Position numbers and translations under genes: made by a program | The notes under the pieces: generated by a model | The model's input: only the letters and a program-made list of their open reading frames with translations | The model's database searches: none | Told to the model about the DNA's origin: nothing | Shown here: piece by piece, positions 50,907 to 60,096 of the stretch | Numbering within the stretch: the first letter of the stretch is position 1 | Layout of the letters: each line of letters starts with the position of its first letter | NCBI RefSeq assembly: GCF_021044935.1 | Contig: NZ_JAJNMP010000001.1 | Location: forward strand, 62,001 to 126,000 | Reading direction: 5' to 3' | DNA length: 64,000 bases | DNA from: Agromyces cavernae | GTDB taxonomy: Bacteria > Actinomycetota > Actinomycetes > Actinomycetales > Microbacteriaceae

Positions 50907-53042
50907 GTGCTCACTCCGCCGAAGACTGCCAAGCGACCGATCGAACGCGTGCACCATGGCGACGTCTACGTCGACGATTACGAGTGGCTGCGCGCGAAGG
51001 ACGATCCCGAGGTCGTCGCGCATCTGCACGAGGAGAACGCGTACACGAACGCGAAGACCGAGCACCTCGCGATCCTGCAGGAGCAGCTCTTCGACGAGAT
51101 CAAGGCGCGCACGAAGGAGACCGACCTCAGCGTGCCGACCCGCGAGGGCGACTGGTGGTATTACACGCGCACCGTCGAGGGGCGGCAGTACGGCATCCAC
51201 TGCCGCGTTCCGGTCGCCTCTCCCGACGACTGGGAACCCCCGGTGACGGATGACTCGGGGGCACCGCTACCCGGCGAGCAGGTGCTCCTCGACGACAACG
51301 CCGAAGCCGCCGGTCACGAGTTCTATGCGCTCGGCAGCTTCGACGTCACCGCCGACGGGTCGACCATGCTCTACGGCGTCGACGTCGAGGGCGACGAGCG
51401 CTACACCGTCCGACTGAGGGCCGTCGACGGCACCGACCGCGCCTACACCGACGTCATCGAGGGCACCGCGGCGGGCGCGGTCTTCGACGCGAGCGGCCGC
51501 TACCTCTTCTACGCGACCGTCGACGAGTCGTGGCGTCCCGACACGATCTGGCGCCACGAGGTCGGCACCGAGGCATCCGACGACGTCTCGGTCTTCCACG
51601 AACCCGACGAGCGCTTCTGGCTCGGCGTCGGCCTCACCCGCAGCCGCCGGTTCCTCATGATCGAGGCCGGGTCGAACGTCACGAGCGAGTCGTGGCTGCT
51701 CGACGCCGCCGACCCCACCGGCGAGTTCGCGGTCGTGTGGCCTCGCAAAGACGGTGTCGAGTACGACGTCGAGCACGTCGTCGCCGGCGGGCGCGACCGA
51801 CTGCTCATCGTGCACAACGACGACGCCGTGAATTTCGAGTTGGTCAGCGTTGCGGCATCCGACCCGCAAGGACCACGACGGATGCTGCTGCCGCACGATC
51901 CCGCGGTGCGGATCGAGGGTGTCGACGCGTTCCGCGACTTCGTCTCGGTCGAGTATCGGCGCGAGGGACTGCCGCGCGTGGCGATCGCGAAGGTGCCGCC
52001 GCAGGGGCTGCCCGCCGATGCCACGCCCGACGACACCCTGCACGAGCTCGAGTTCGACGAGGCGCTCTTCTCGGTCGGCGTCGGCGGCAACCCCTCGTGG
52101 GAGCAGCCGACCCTGCGCATCGGTTACACGAGCTTCGTGACGCCGTCGACCGTGTACGACGTCGTCGTCGCGACGGGCGAGCGCATGCTGCGCAAGCGGC
52201 AGCCCGTGCTCGGTGACTACGACGCCACCCGCTACGCGCAGCGCCGCGAATGGGCGACCGCCTCCGACGGCACCCGAGTGCCGATCTCGCTTGTCTACCG
52301 ACACGACCTCGTCACCCTCGGCGAACCCGCGCCGACCCTCTTGTACGGTTACGGGTCGTACGAGCACTCGATCGACCCCGGCTTCGGCATCCCGCGGCTG
52401 TCTCTGCTCGACCGCGGCATGATCTTCGCGGTCGCGCACGTGCGCGGCGGCGGCGAGATGGGCCGGCTCTGGTACGAGCACGGCAAGAAGCTCGAGAAGC
52501 GCAACACCTTCACCGACTTCATCGCCGCCGCGAGGCACCTCATCGACGAGGACTTCACCGCGCCCGACCGGCTCGTCGCCCAGGGCGGCAGCGCCGGCGG
52601 CCTGCTCATCGGGGCGGTCGCGAACCTTGCGCCGAAGTACTTCTCGGGGTTCCTCGCCGAGGTGCCGTTCGTCGACCCGCTGACCTCGATCCTCGACCCG
52701 TCACTGCCGCTCACCGTGATCGAGTGGGACGAGTGGGGCAATCCGCTCGACGACGAAGAGGTCTACTCGTACATGCGGTCGTACTCGCCGCTCGAGAACG
52801 TGCACGTCAACCACTACCCGCGCATCCTCGCCGTGACGTCGCTCAACGACACCCGCGTCCTCTACGTCGAGCCCGCGAAGTGGGTCGCGCGGCTGCGCGA
52901 CGTCGGCGCCGACCCGCTGCTCAAGATCGAGATGGCGGCCGGGCACGGCGGGGTCTCGGGGCGGTACTCGGCGTGGCGCGAGCGGGCGTTCGCGTACGCG
53001 TGGGTGATCGATGCGGCGGGAGCGCATCCGTCGGGCGAGTGA
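50907..53042 (+). CDS. ptrB: Oligopeptidase B / prolyl oligopeptidase family (S9A)
   Basis: A 711-aa cytosolic serine peptidase that cleaves short peptides, in the PtrB branch usually after Arg/Lys. N-terminal seven-blade propeller (PIERVHHGDVYVDDYEWLRA, FYALGSFDVTADGSTMLYGV), then an alpha/beta-hydrolase domain: YGSYEHSIDPGFGIPRLSLL, nucleophile Ser562 in QGGSAGGLLIG, Asp in LNDTRVLYVEP and His in AAGHGGVSGRYSAWRE. GTG start lies 6 nt after TAGCGT (50895-50900) with no SD, so probably leaderless. It is divergent from the iron-regulated fusion gene. Confidence 0.92.
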   Translation: MLTPPKTAKRPIERVHHGDVYVDDYEWLRAKDDPEVVAHLHEENAYTNAKTEHLAILQEQLFDEIKARTKETDLSVPTREGDWWYYTRTVEGRQYGIHCRVPVASPDDWEPPVTDDSGAPLPGEQVLLDDNAEAAGHEFYALGSFDVTADGSTMLYGVDVEGDERYTVRLRAVDGTDRAYTDVIEGTAAGAVFDASGRYLFYATVDESWRPDTIWRHEVGTEASDDVSVFHEPDERFWLGVGLTRSRRFLMIEAGSNVTSESWLLDAADPTGEFAVVWPRKDGVEYDVEHVVAGGRDRLLIVHNDDAVNFELVSVAASDPQGPRRMLLPHDPAVRIEGVDAFRDFVSVEYRREGLPRVAIAKVPPQGLPADATPDDTLHELEFDEALFSVGVGGNPSWEQPTLRIGYTSFVTPSTVYDVVVATGERMLRKRQPVLGDYDATRYAQRREWATASDGTRVPISLVYRHDLVTLGEPAPTLLYGYGSYEHSIDPGFGIPRLSLLDRGMIFAVAHVRGGGEMGRLWYEHGKKLEKRNTFTDFIAAARHLIDEDFTAPDRLVAQGGSAGGLLIGAVANLAPKYFSGFLAEVPFVDPLTSILDPSLPLTVIEWDEWGNPLDDEEVYSYMRSYSPLENVHVNHYPRILAVTSLNDTRVLYVEPAKWVARLRDVGADPLLKIEMAAGHGGVSGRYSAWRERAFAYAWVIDAAGAHPSGE

Positions 53043-53107
53043 GCCGGCTCGCAGCCTATGGTGAGCGCGCTGTCGCGGCATCCGCTGTTCGTTGGTCGTG
53101 CGCTACT

Positions 53108-53161
53108 CAGGAGAAAGGGCCCCATCCTGCTCCTGAGCCGACCATGGGTCCCAATCTCCTG
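53108..53161. repeat. Palindromic element, family C copy 1
   Basis: Arms CAGGAGAAAGGGCCCCAT and ATGGGTCCCAATCTCCTG (15 of 18 positions paired) around an 18-nt loop. It lies upstream of the 1158-aa secreted protein gene; a better-preserved copy lies downstream at 56836. Confidence 0.72.
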
Positions 53162-53315
53162 ACCTACGAACGGGACCGGGACCGCTGGATGAGCCCACCG
53201 GCGGGTAACCCGCCGGGCCGGTGTCACCCGAATACGGGGCGGCGGGCGGGCGAACCGAGGGCCATACTGTGCATCGGATGCGGACGTTGGAGTCCGCTTC
53301 GCCCTGGAGGCCGTC

Positions 53316-56300
53316 ATGCGCGCTCGGATCCCCGCCGTTCTCCGCACCTTCCTGATCGCCGTCGGAGTCGGAGTGCTGATCGCCCCGATCGCGGCGACCT
53401 CGGCCGCGGCAGACGACGTCGTCATCGTCCCGTCGACGATCCCGTACATCGTCGAGAACCCGACGACGCCGGTGGTCGACTACATCGAGCTCAAGGCCGA
53501 CGGCTCGATCGACCTCTCGCAGTTCACGGTGATGCAGACCGACCTGAAGCCGCAATGCGTGCTGAGCGAGGGCTCGGGCGGAAATACCCTCTGCCTCGGG
53601 CAGCAGTCCGCGATCGATCCGACGCAGGCGCCGCTCAACGTCGGTGGCCTCAGCGAGTTCATGGCATCGACCCGCAAGGACCACTTCTCGGCACTCGGCT
53701 GGATCACGAAGGAAGCCGTCGACGCCGTCACCGCGCTCTACGACCTGCCGTACGACGGCCGCGTCTCGGTGTACGCGGCCGACCAGATCCGCGCGTACGT
53801 GGTCAGCCGGATCCTCGACATCCTCGACAAGTCGCTCTACGGCGAACCACTCACCGCCGACGAGCAGAAGACCCTCGAGTACATCAACAAGGAGTTCCTC
53901 ACCAGCGACCAGAAGATCGCCCGTTGGGCGCTCGAGGAGCACGACGCGTATCTGGCCGGTGAGTGCGGGTACACGCCACCGGCCGCCCCGTCGTTCATCA
54001 CGGAGCCGGTCGGGCTGCCGCAGACCGTGATCGACTGGTGTTCGCGGCGGCACACGGTGCTCGAGAGCGCGTTCGTCTTCGCCCCGCCGATTCCCTCGGC
54101 CGAGCACTTCCAGGCATGGGGCCTCTACCGTCATGTGGCAGAACTCGGTCTCGAGCGATTCACCACGCCCGAGATGCAGGAGTCGATGGCCGAGACCTAC
54201 CGCGCGGTGATCGGGCTCAGCGGGATCGCTGCCGCTGCGGGCGGCGCCGTCCTGGCGGGGGCGGCGATCGGATCGTCGGTGGCCGCCTCGAGCTTCGTCG
54301 CGGGCGCGATCGGTTCGGCCGCCGTGACGACGACCTTCGGTGCGAGCCTCTCATCCATGGCTGCGGCCGTGACCACCGTGGGCACCATCGCCGCCGCGAG
54401 TATCGTCGCGATCGTCGTCATCGGCGTGATCATCACCGCCGTCGCGATCTGGCAGCTCGTCGAGCATGAGGAGGTCGGCGTCAAGCTGCGCGAACGCGTG
54501 GCCGATGCGGACAAGGCCGCCGAACCGTTCGGGCTCGATGAGATCCGCGCCGAGTTCGCCGACCTCGACCTGCGCGAAGGCCTGACAGCCGCGAACCTCC
54601 CGTCGTATCGGACCGCCGCCTCGGTTGCGCGGATCGTCGAGATCATCACCGCGGCGACGACGAATGTATTCGCGGGCGTGTACCTACCAGACCCGACCAC
54701 CCTGTGGGCCGACAACGCGACGACCGCCGAGGACTTCCGCTTCCTCATCACCGACTCGGCGGGAACCCGCGTCAGCGACGTGCTCACGATCCCGGTCGAC
54801 GACGTCGACACCACCGTGCGGTTCAGCAAGGGCTGGATGGTCGTGGATGCCGGCGAGGGTGAGAGGGCAGCGCTCGAGTTCGGCTTCGTCGACCCCGATG
54901 GCCGCAAGTCGCTCGCCACGCGCGCGCCCGCCAGTGTGGGCGGATTCACGGTGACAGCGGTACCGACGACCGGCACCGCGACATCCGAATCGCGCACTGA
55001 AATCGAGTTCCTCGACCGCAACGGCGAACTCGTGAGCGCACGGCTCGTGCCGCAGTCGACGTCGGAGCTCGGCGGCCCGCTGCCGAGCGCGGTCGGACCG
55101 CTCACGCCTGGCCGCACCGTGATCCTGCGCCCCAACCCCGTCGACGTCGACGGCAACTTCGACCTCGAACGGTACGTGACCGGCTACGACTACATCTGGG
55201 AGATCCAGCGGTACGACGCGGAGGCGGGCATGTGGGTGGAGGCGGTTCCGCCGGCCACGTCGTACGACACGCGCTTCATTCCGACCGAGATGGGGAGCTA
55301 TCGGGCAAGCGTGCGCATGCACGACATCGATCCGCTCGACGGCATCGACGATGACGTGTGGGGACTCGTGGAGTTCGACGTGGTTCCGCCGGCCGTCGAC
55401 GTCCTGAGCCTCGAACTCGCCGACGACGGCAGCGAGCAACTGCAGCTGTCGGCCCAGCTCGGCGCCCAGGTCCCGTCGAACGACTACACGCTGACCGTGC
55501 AGTGGCCGGGCACGGTGACGGGTGCACCCGGCCCGACGAGCTCGGTGGACCTGACGTGCCACACGGTCGACCCGCTCAGCTGCTCGACCGTCGACACCGA
55601 CAACTTCCCCGCGCTGAAGAGCGCGTTGGCGCACAGCCTGCCGCTCGATGCCGACCTCACGCAGGGCGTGCAGGTCACGATCGCCGACCGGTTCGGCGCC
55701 GGCTTGACCCGAACCTTCGCGATCGACGATCCGGCACGCCCGACCCTGGCGCCGCCGCGCACCGCGCCCGCCCCCGACCAGCCGGGCATCGTCGTGTTCG
55801 ACCCCGAACTGTCCGCCGTTCAGGTGCCGGTGCAGGTCGCCGCGAACCCGAATTACGAGCTGGCGCGGATCGTGCCGGGCGGCGACGGGACCGGGCCGAT
55901 GAGCTTCGGCCTCATCGACCCGGCCGACGGGCTCCCGAAGACGAGCGTCGCGTACGCGAATGACGCAGTCCGCATCACAGCCAACTACGACAGCGCGAAC
56001 GACGAATGGGTGCTCGACCTCAGGGTGACGGCCGGCCTCGATGACCTCGGCAGCTTCACCGTGCCGGTCGTGGTGCAGCAGGTACCCGGGCCGACACGTA
56101 CGACGCTGCCGCTCAGCATCGATCTCGTGCCGTCTTCGGGTGAGCGATTCCGCGGCGCGGTCGCGAACGAGATCGATCCGCTCGCCATCGCGGTCGACAC
56201 AGTCCCCGAACTCGTGCCCTACGTCATGGGCGGGCGCGACGAGTGGGGAGACTACGCCGGTGACCTCTGCGTGAGCGTCGAGTTCACTGATTTCCCGACC

Positions 56301-56792
56301 CCGCCGGTCGAACGCTGCGGCCCGGTCGCCGACCTCCTGGATGAGAACGGCAAGCTGGAGCCGCTCGCGTTCCCCGAGTTCGATCCCGACGGCCTCGACA
56401 CCGGTCGATACGAGGTGACCGCGTGGATCCCCGCCGGCGAGCGGTCGGATGAGACCCCGTTCACCGTGTCGTTCCGTCTGCTCAGCGGACCGCCCGTCGT
56501 CGACGGGTTCGCGTGGGACAAGAAGAACCGCGTCGTGCGCTTCACCACGACGCCGTTCAGCGCGGCAGCCGCCATCACCGGGTTCGCATGCCGGTTAGAT
56601 GGCTCGCCGGTGGCGTGTCCCGATGCCGCGACGGGCACGTGGTCGGGCGCGACGCTCGCCGCGGGAGCGCACACCTTTGGACTCTCGGTAACGGATGCCG
56701 CGGGCAACTACACGAGCGCCGAGTTCGCCTTCGACGTCGCGAAGGATCCGAAGGTGAAGCCGACGAAGCCGCCGAAACCGCCGAAGCCGTAA
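53316..56792 (+). CDS. Large secreted protein of unknown function with a central glycine/alanine-rich hydrophobic region
   Basis: A 1158-aa secreted protein: signal peptide 1-~33 (cleavage near TSAAADD), an alpha-helical N-terminal part (EFMASTRKDHFSALGWITKE, RAYVVSRILDILDKSLYGEP), then at residues ~299-380 a long Gly/Ala/Ser-rich hydrophobic stretch (IGLSGIAAAAGGAVLAGAAI ... ASIVAIVVIGVIITAVAIWQ) able to span or insert in a membrane. The rest (~420-1130) is beta-rich with Ig-like repeats (RTVILRPNPVDVDGNFDLER, TGRYEVTAWIPAG, AGAHTFGLSVTDAAGNYTSA), ending in a Lys-Pro tail (KPTKPPKPPKP). No known family. ATG follows TGGAGG. Pore-forming, adhesive or wall-bound roles are possible. Palindromes of family C flank it. 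Confidence 0.8.
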   Translation: MRARIPAVLRTFLIAVGVGVLIAPIAATSAAADDVVIVPSTIPYIVENPTTPVVDYIELKADGSIDLSQFTVMQTDLKPQCVLSEGSGGNTLCLGQQSAIDPTQAPLNVGGLSEFMASTRKDHFSALGWITKEAVDAVTALYDLPYDGRVSVYAADQIRAYVVSRILDILDKSLYGEPLTADEQKTLEYINKEFLTSDQKIARWALEEHDAYLAGECGYTPPAAPSFITEPVGLPQTVIDWCSRRHTVLESAFVFAPPIPSAEHFQAWGLYRHVAELGLERFTTPEMQESMAETYRAVIGLSGIAAAAGGAVLAGAAIGSSVAASSFVAGAIGSAAVTTTFGASLSSMAAAVTTVGTIAAASIVAIVVIGVIITAVAIWQLVEHEEVGVKLRERVADADKAAEPFGLDEIRAEFADLDLREGLTAANLPSYRTAASVARIVEIITAATTNVFAGVYLPDPTTLWADNATTAEDFRFLITDSAGTRVSDVLTIPVDDVDTTVRFSKGWMVVDAGEGERAALEFGFVDPDGRKSLATRAPASVGGFTVTAVPTTGTATSESRTEIEFLDRNGELVSARLVPQSTSELGGPLPSAVGPLTPGRTVILRPNPVDVDGNFDLERYVTGYDYIWEIQRYDAEAGMWVEAVPPATSYDTRFIPTEMGSYRASVRMHDIDPLDGIDDDVWGLVEFDVVPPAVDVLSLELADDGSEQLQLSAQLGAQVPSNDYTLTVQWPGTVTGAPGPTSSVDLTCHTVDPLSCSTVDTDNFPALKSALAHSLPLDADLTQGVQVTIADRFGAGLTRTFAIDDPARPTLAPPRTAPAPDQPGIVVFDPELSAVQVPVQVAANPNYELARIVPGGDGTGPMSFGLIDPADGLPKTSVAYANDAVRITANYDSANDEWVLDLRVTAGLDDLGSFTVPVVVQQVPGPTRTTLPLSIDLVPSSGERFRGAVANEIDPLAIAVDTVPELVPYVMGGRDEWGDYAGDLCVSVEFTDFPTPPVERCGPVADLLDENGKLEPLAFPEFDPDGLDTGRYEVTAWIPAGERSDETPFTVSFRLLSGPPVVDGFAWDKKNRVVRFTTTPFSAAAAITGFACRLDGSPVACPDAATGTWSGATLAAGAHTFGLSVTDAAGNYTSAEFAFDVAKDPKVKPTKPPKPPKP

Positions 56793-56835
56793 CGCCCGGC
56801 TCCGCGCGCACGCCCGCGTGGCCGCCCGTTCGCAA

Positions 56836-56893
56836 CTGAGGAGAATGGGCCCCATCCTGCCCCTGAGCGGGGAATGGGGCCCATTCTCCTGAG
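56836..56893. repeat. Palindromic element, family C copy 2
   Basis: Arms CTGAGGAGAATGGGCCCCAT and ATGGGGCCCATTCTCCTGAG pair at 19 of 20 positions; the 18-nt loop itself contains CCCC-TGAG-CGGGG. It lies 44 nt after the stop of the 1158-aa protein gene and may act as its terminator. Confidence 0.78.
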
Positions 56894-57021
56894 TCCGTGC
56901 CACTCGGGAACCGCGGAAGGGCGTCGCGCGACACGGCGGCCGGATGGCCCATGCATACGGATGGGTTCCGCGCTGAGCGAGCACGGTTCCGCATGTCGGT
57001 GCCCGCTGACAGACTGTCGAA

Positions 57022-58341
57022 ATGTCGTTGCTCACTGACCTGAGAGAAAGTGTTCCGAGCCGGGCCTTCGGTCCCGGCGACTCCGAGTTCGACGCCGGGC
57101 GAACCGTCTTCGCCGGCGTCGGCGAACCTGACGCGGTCGTTCGGCCGCACACCGTCGACGAGGTCGCCGAAGCGGTCGCGAGGGCCGCAGCCGCCGGTCA
57201 GGCGATCGCCGTCCGCAGCGGCGGCCACGGCCTCGTGCCTGTCGAAGACGGTCTTGTCGTCGACCTCGCCGAGTTCACCTCGATCGACGTCGGTGACGAC
57301 GGTCTCGTCACGGTCGGCGGCGGTGCGCACTGGGGCGATATCGCCAACGCACTCGCGCCGCGCGGCCTCGGCATCAGCTCGGGCGACACACGTGACGTCG
57401 GCGTGGGCGGGCTCACGCTCGGCGGCGGCATCGGATGGCTCGTGCGTGCGCACGGTCTCGCGGTCGACGCGCTGCGCGAGGTCGAGCTCGTCACCGCCGC
57501 TGGCGAGGTGCTCACGGTCAACGCCCGATCGCACCCCGACCTCTTCTGGGCCGTGCGCGGCGGCGGTGGCAACTTCGGCGTCGTCACCCGGTTCACCTTC
57601 CAGGCGGTTCCGGCCGACGGTCTGGTCGGCGGCCACATCGCGTTCGACACGAGTGACGTGACCGCGGTGATCCGCGCCTGGCGCGACGTCATGCGCGCCG
57701 GGCCCGACGAGCTCAATTCGACGCTCCTGCTCATGCCGCCGTTCGCCCCCGAGATGCCGTCGGGCCCGCAGCTCGCCGTCGCCACGCGCGGTTCGGAAGA
57801 CGAGCTGCGCAGCCTGCTCGCGCCGCTGTTGTCGTTGCCGTCGGTGACGTCGGTGTCACTCAGCCCGGTCACGCTCGGCGACCTGCTCGAAGACGCTCCT
57901 CCCGGCAAGCCGCCGTTCGACTTCGTCGGCGGCAACGGCTTCGTGCCCGAGCTCACCGACGAGGCGATCGACGTCATCGCCGCGCAGTTCGCACGCGAGG
58001 TCCCGACCATGGTGCTGCTGCGCGCGCTCGGCGGTGCGTTCTCGCGAATCGCACCCGACGCCACCGCCCTCGCATACCGCGAGGCCGAGGCGTTGCTCAT
58101 CGTCAACGCCATCGTCGCTCCCGATGCGGCGCCCGAGCAGATCGCCGCGCTGAAGGCGGGCAGCGACGCCGCCCTGGCGTTCACGCGCGGGGCATACGGC
58201 GGCTTCTCTCCCGAGCGCAGCGACGACGTCACACGGTCGATCTATCCGCCGGCGACGTTCGACCGCCTGCGTCGGGTGAAGGCGCAGGTCGACCCCGACA
58301 ACGTCTTCCGGCAGAACCACAACATCCCACCTCGAGACTGA
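57022..58341 (+). CDS. FAD-binding oxidoreductase, BBE (berberine bridge) type
   Basis: A 439-aa secondary-metabolism-type flavoprotein oxidase. N-terminal FAD_binding_4 domain: VRPHTVDEVAEAVARAAAAG, AVRSGGHGLVPVEDGLVVDL (the His of RSGGH can bind FAD covalently), GLGISSGDTRDVGVGGLTLG. The C-terminal BBE segment is VDPDNVFRQNHNIPP. The typical second covalent site (Cys of a GxC motif) is not evident. Substrate unknown; sugars or alkaloid-like amines are oxidised by relatives. CAGACT at 57010 lies 6 nt before the ATG, with no SD, so it may be leaderless. Confidence 0.87.
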   Translation: MSLLTDLRESVPSRAFGPGDSEFDAGRTVFAGVGEPDAVVRPHTVDEVAEAVARAAAAGQAIAVRSGGHGLVPVEDGLVVDLAEFTSIDVGDDGLVTVGGGAHWGDIANALAPRGLGISSGDTRDVGVGGLTLGGGIGWLVRAHGLAVDALREVELVTAAGEVLTVNARSHPDLFWAVRGGGGNFGVVTRFTFQAVPADGLVGGHIAFDTSDVTAVIRAWRDVMRAGPDELNSTLLLMPPFAPEMPSGPQLAVATRGSEDELRSLLAPLLSLPSVTSVSLSPVTLGDLLEDAPPGKPPFDFVGGNGFVPELTDEAIDVIAAQFAREVPTMVLLRALGGAFSRIAPDATALAYREAEALLIVNAIVAPDAAPEQIAALKAGSDAALAFTRGAYGGFSPERSDDVTRSIYPPATFDRLRRVKAQVDPDNVFRQNHNIPPRD

Positions 58342-58366
58342 ACGGTGCAGGGCTAGACTCACCGCG

Positions 58367-59344
58367 ATGGATCGATCGACCGAGGCCCGACGCATCCGAC
58401 TGCTCACCGATCCGATTCGGCTGCGCATGCTCGGCGTCATCCGCGACAGCACCGACGGTCGCACCCACGTGGGTCGACTCGTGGACGAGGTCGGCGTGGC
58501 ACAGCCCACCGTGAGCGGGCACATCAGCGCGCTCGTCTCCGACGGCGTCATCGAATGCTCGACCGAGGGCGGGCGCGTCTGGTGCTCGATCGCACCGTCC
58601 GCCAGCGGTCGGGTCGATGAACTGCTGCAGGCGGATGTCCCGGCGCACGCGCCCGACGAGGTGCTCGCGCGGGTGGCATCCGAGCTCGCCGACCGGTTCG
58701 AGGGCGTGTTCGCCCCCGAAACCGTCGGCCGATACGTGCGCGAGAGCCACGACCTGCTCGCCGCACGCGACGACGCGGTCGTCGATGTCGCACACGACCG
58801 CGGTCAGCGCGGCGATCTCGCACGCGGCCACAGCGTGCGCGACCTCGCCGCCCAGACTGCGCAGTGGGCAGCCGACCGGCTGGTCGCGGTCGCGACGGCC
58901 CGTTCCGAGCGAGCGGCCGATGCCCCCATCGAGGTGCTGTTCGTCTGCGTGCAGAACTCGGGGCGATCGCAGCTCGGCGCGGCGATCCTCAAGCACCTCG
59001 CCGGCGACCGCGTGCATGTGCGCAGCGCCGGCTCCCGGCCGGCGGGCGCCGTGCGCTCGACGATCATCGAGGCGCTCGACGAGATCGGTGCGCCGGTCGG
59101 CAGCGAGTTCCCGAAGCCTCTGACCGACGAGGTCGTCCGTGCAGCCGACCTCGTCATCACCATGGGTTGCGGCGACGCGTGCCCTGTGTACCCGGGTCGG
59201 CGCTACCTCGACTGGGAGCTCGACGATCCCGACGGCCAGTCACTCGCTCGTGTCCGCACCATCCGCGATGACGTCGAGCAGCGCGTGCGCGCGCTGCTCG
59301 ACGAGCTCGGCATCCTCCGCGAACCGAGCTACGGCCTGGCGTAG
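58367..59344 (+). CDS. ArsR-type regulator fused to arsenate reductase
   Basis: A 325-aa fusion. Residues 1-~85: ArsR winged helix (LTDPIRLRMLGVIRDSTDGR, VAQPTVSGHISALVSDGVIE); the usual CxC metal site in the recognition helix is absent. Residues ~97-180: the three-helix domain found in actinobacterial ArsC proteins (LADRFEGVFAPETVGRYVRE). Residues 188-325: LMW-phosphatase-like arsenate reductase with CVQNSGR (Cys194, Arg200) and the resolving pair Cys268/Cys272 in GCGDACP. It could reduce arsenate and report arsenic in one chain. TAGACT lies 7 nt before the ATG, no SD: leaderless. No arsenite pump gene is adjacent. Confidence 0.88.
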   Translation: MDRSTEARRIRLLTDPIRLRMLGVIRDSTDGRTHVGRLVDEVGVAQPTVSGHISALVSDGVIECSTEGGRVWCSIAPSASGRVDELLQADVPAHAPDEVLARVASELADRFEGVFAPETVGRYVRESHDLLAARDDAVVDVAHDRGQRGDLARGHSVRDLAAQTAQWAADRLVAVATARSERAADAPIEVLFVCVQNSGRSQLGAAILKHLAGDRVHVRSAGSRPAGAVRSTIIEALDEIGAPVGSEFPKPLTDEVVRAADLVITMGCGDACPVYPGRRYLDWELDDPDGQSLARVRTIRDDVEQRVRALLDELGILREPSYGLA

Positions 59345-59345
59345 C

Positions 59346-60011
59346 TCAGCCGACGTACCCGCGGAACGGGTCGGCCGCCTCGGCACGCCGCGCACGCGCC
59401 GCCTCGGCCGCCTGAACGTCGCGGTCGAGGTCGAGCAGCAGGTCGTGCACGCGAACCTCGCGCTCGGCCTCGTAGGTCTCGTCGACCTCGATCTGCGGCC
59501 ACTCGCCCCACTCGCGCGCGAGGCGGGCGTCGATCGCGCCGGCCACTTCCTCCCACGCCTCCTCGCGTGCGCGCTCGGCAAGCGCGGCGAGGTACTCGGG
59601 ATCGCTGCGGCGCTTCCAGAGCTCGGTCGAGACCGCGGCGTAGACCTTCTCGCGCCGCCTCAGGTTCGGGCCGTCGGCGCGACGGTAGTCGTGCTCGTGC
59701 GAGCTGCGACCCTCGCGTCGCGCCGCCGCCTCGCGCTCGTCGGCGGTGCGTTCGGCCACCTCTTCGGCCTCTTGCACGAGTTCGTAGAGCACCTCGCGGG
59801 CCGCGGCCGATGCCCGCTCGGGCTCGAACGGCTCGTCGCCGCGCAACGCGAGCATGATGAATCGGTTGCGCAGGGCCATGCGGCCGGCTGCCTCGGCGAC
59901 CATCAGGCCTTCCGCAAGCATGTCGTCGAAGGTGGGCTGGGGCGCTTCGGGCAGCTCACTGCGGTCGAACGCACGGAATCGGCGCTTCGACCGCTTGCGC
60001 CAGAAGGCCAT
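59346..60011 (-). CDS. Charged helical protein, unknown function
   Basis: A 221-aa hydrophilic protein starting MAFWRKRSKRRFRAFDRSEL. It is rich in Glu, Arg and Ala with long predicted helices (LYELVQEAEEVAERTADERE, EAEREVRVHDLLLDLDRDVQ), possibly coiled coil. No signal peptide, membrane segment or known family is recognised. The ATG at 60011 follows AGGGCGAGC. Its stop codon abuts the convergent arsR-arsC gene (1 nt apart). Confidence 0.75.
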   Translation of the reverse strand: MAFWRKRSKRRFRAFDRSELPEAPQPTFDDMLAEGLMVAEAAGRMALRNRFIMLALRGDEPFEPERASAAAREVLYELVQEAEEVAERTADEREAAARREGRSSHEHDYRRADGPNLRRREKVYAAVSTELWKRRSDPEYLAALAERAREEAWEEVAGAIDARLAREWGEWPQIEVDETYEAEREVRVHDLLLDLDRDVQAAEAARARRAEAADPFRGYVG

Positions 60012-60096
60012 CGCGCTCGCCCTTCGACCACGGATCCGCCGCCCGTTCGGCGGCCGAATCGAGCTTATCGCGGGGTCGTGTGATCGAGCCGTGCCG

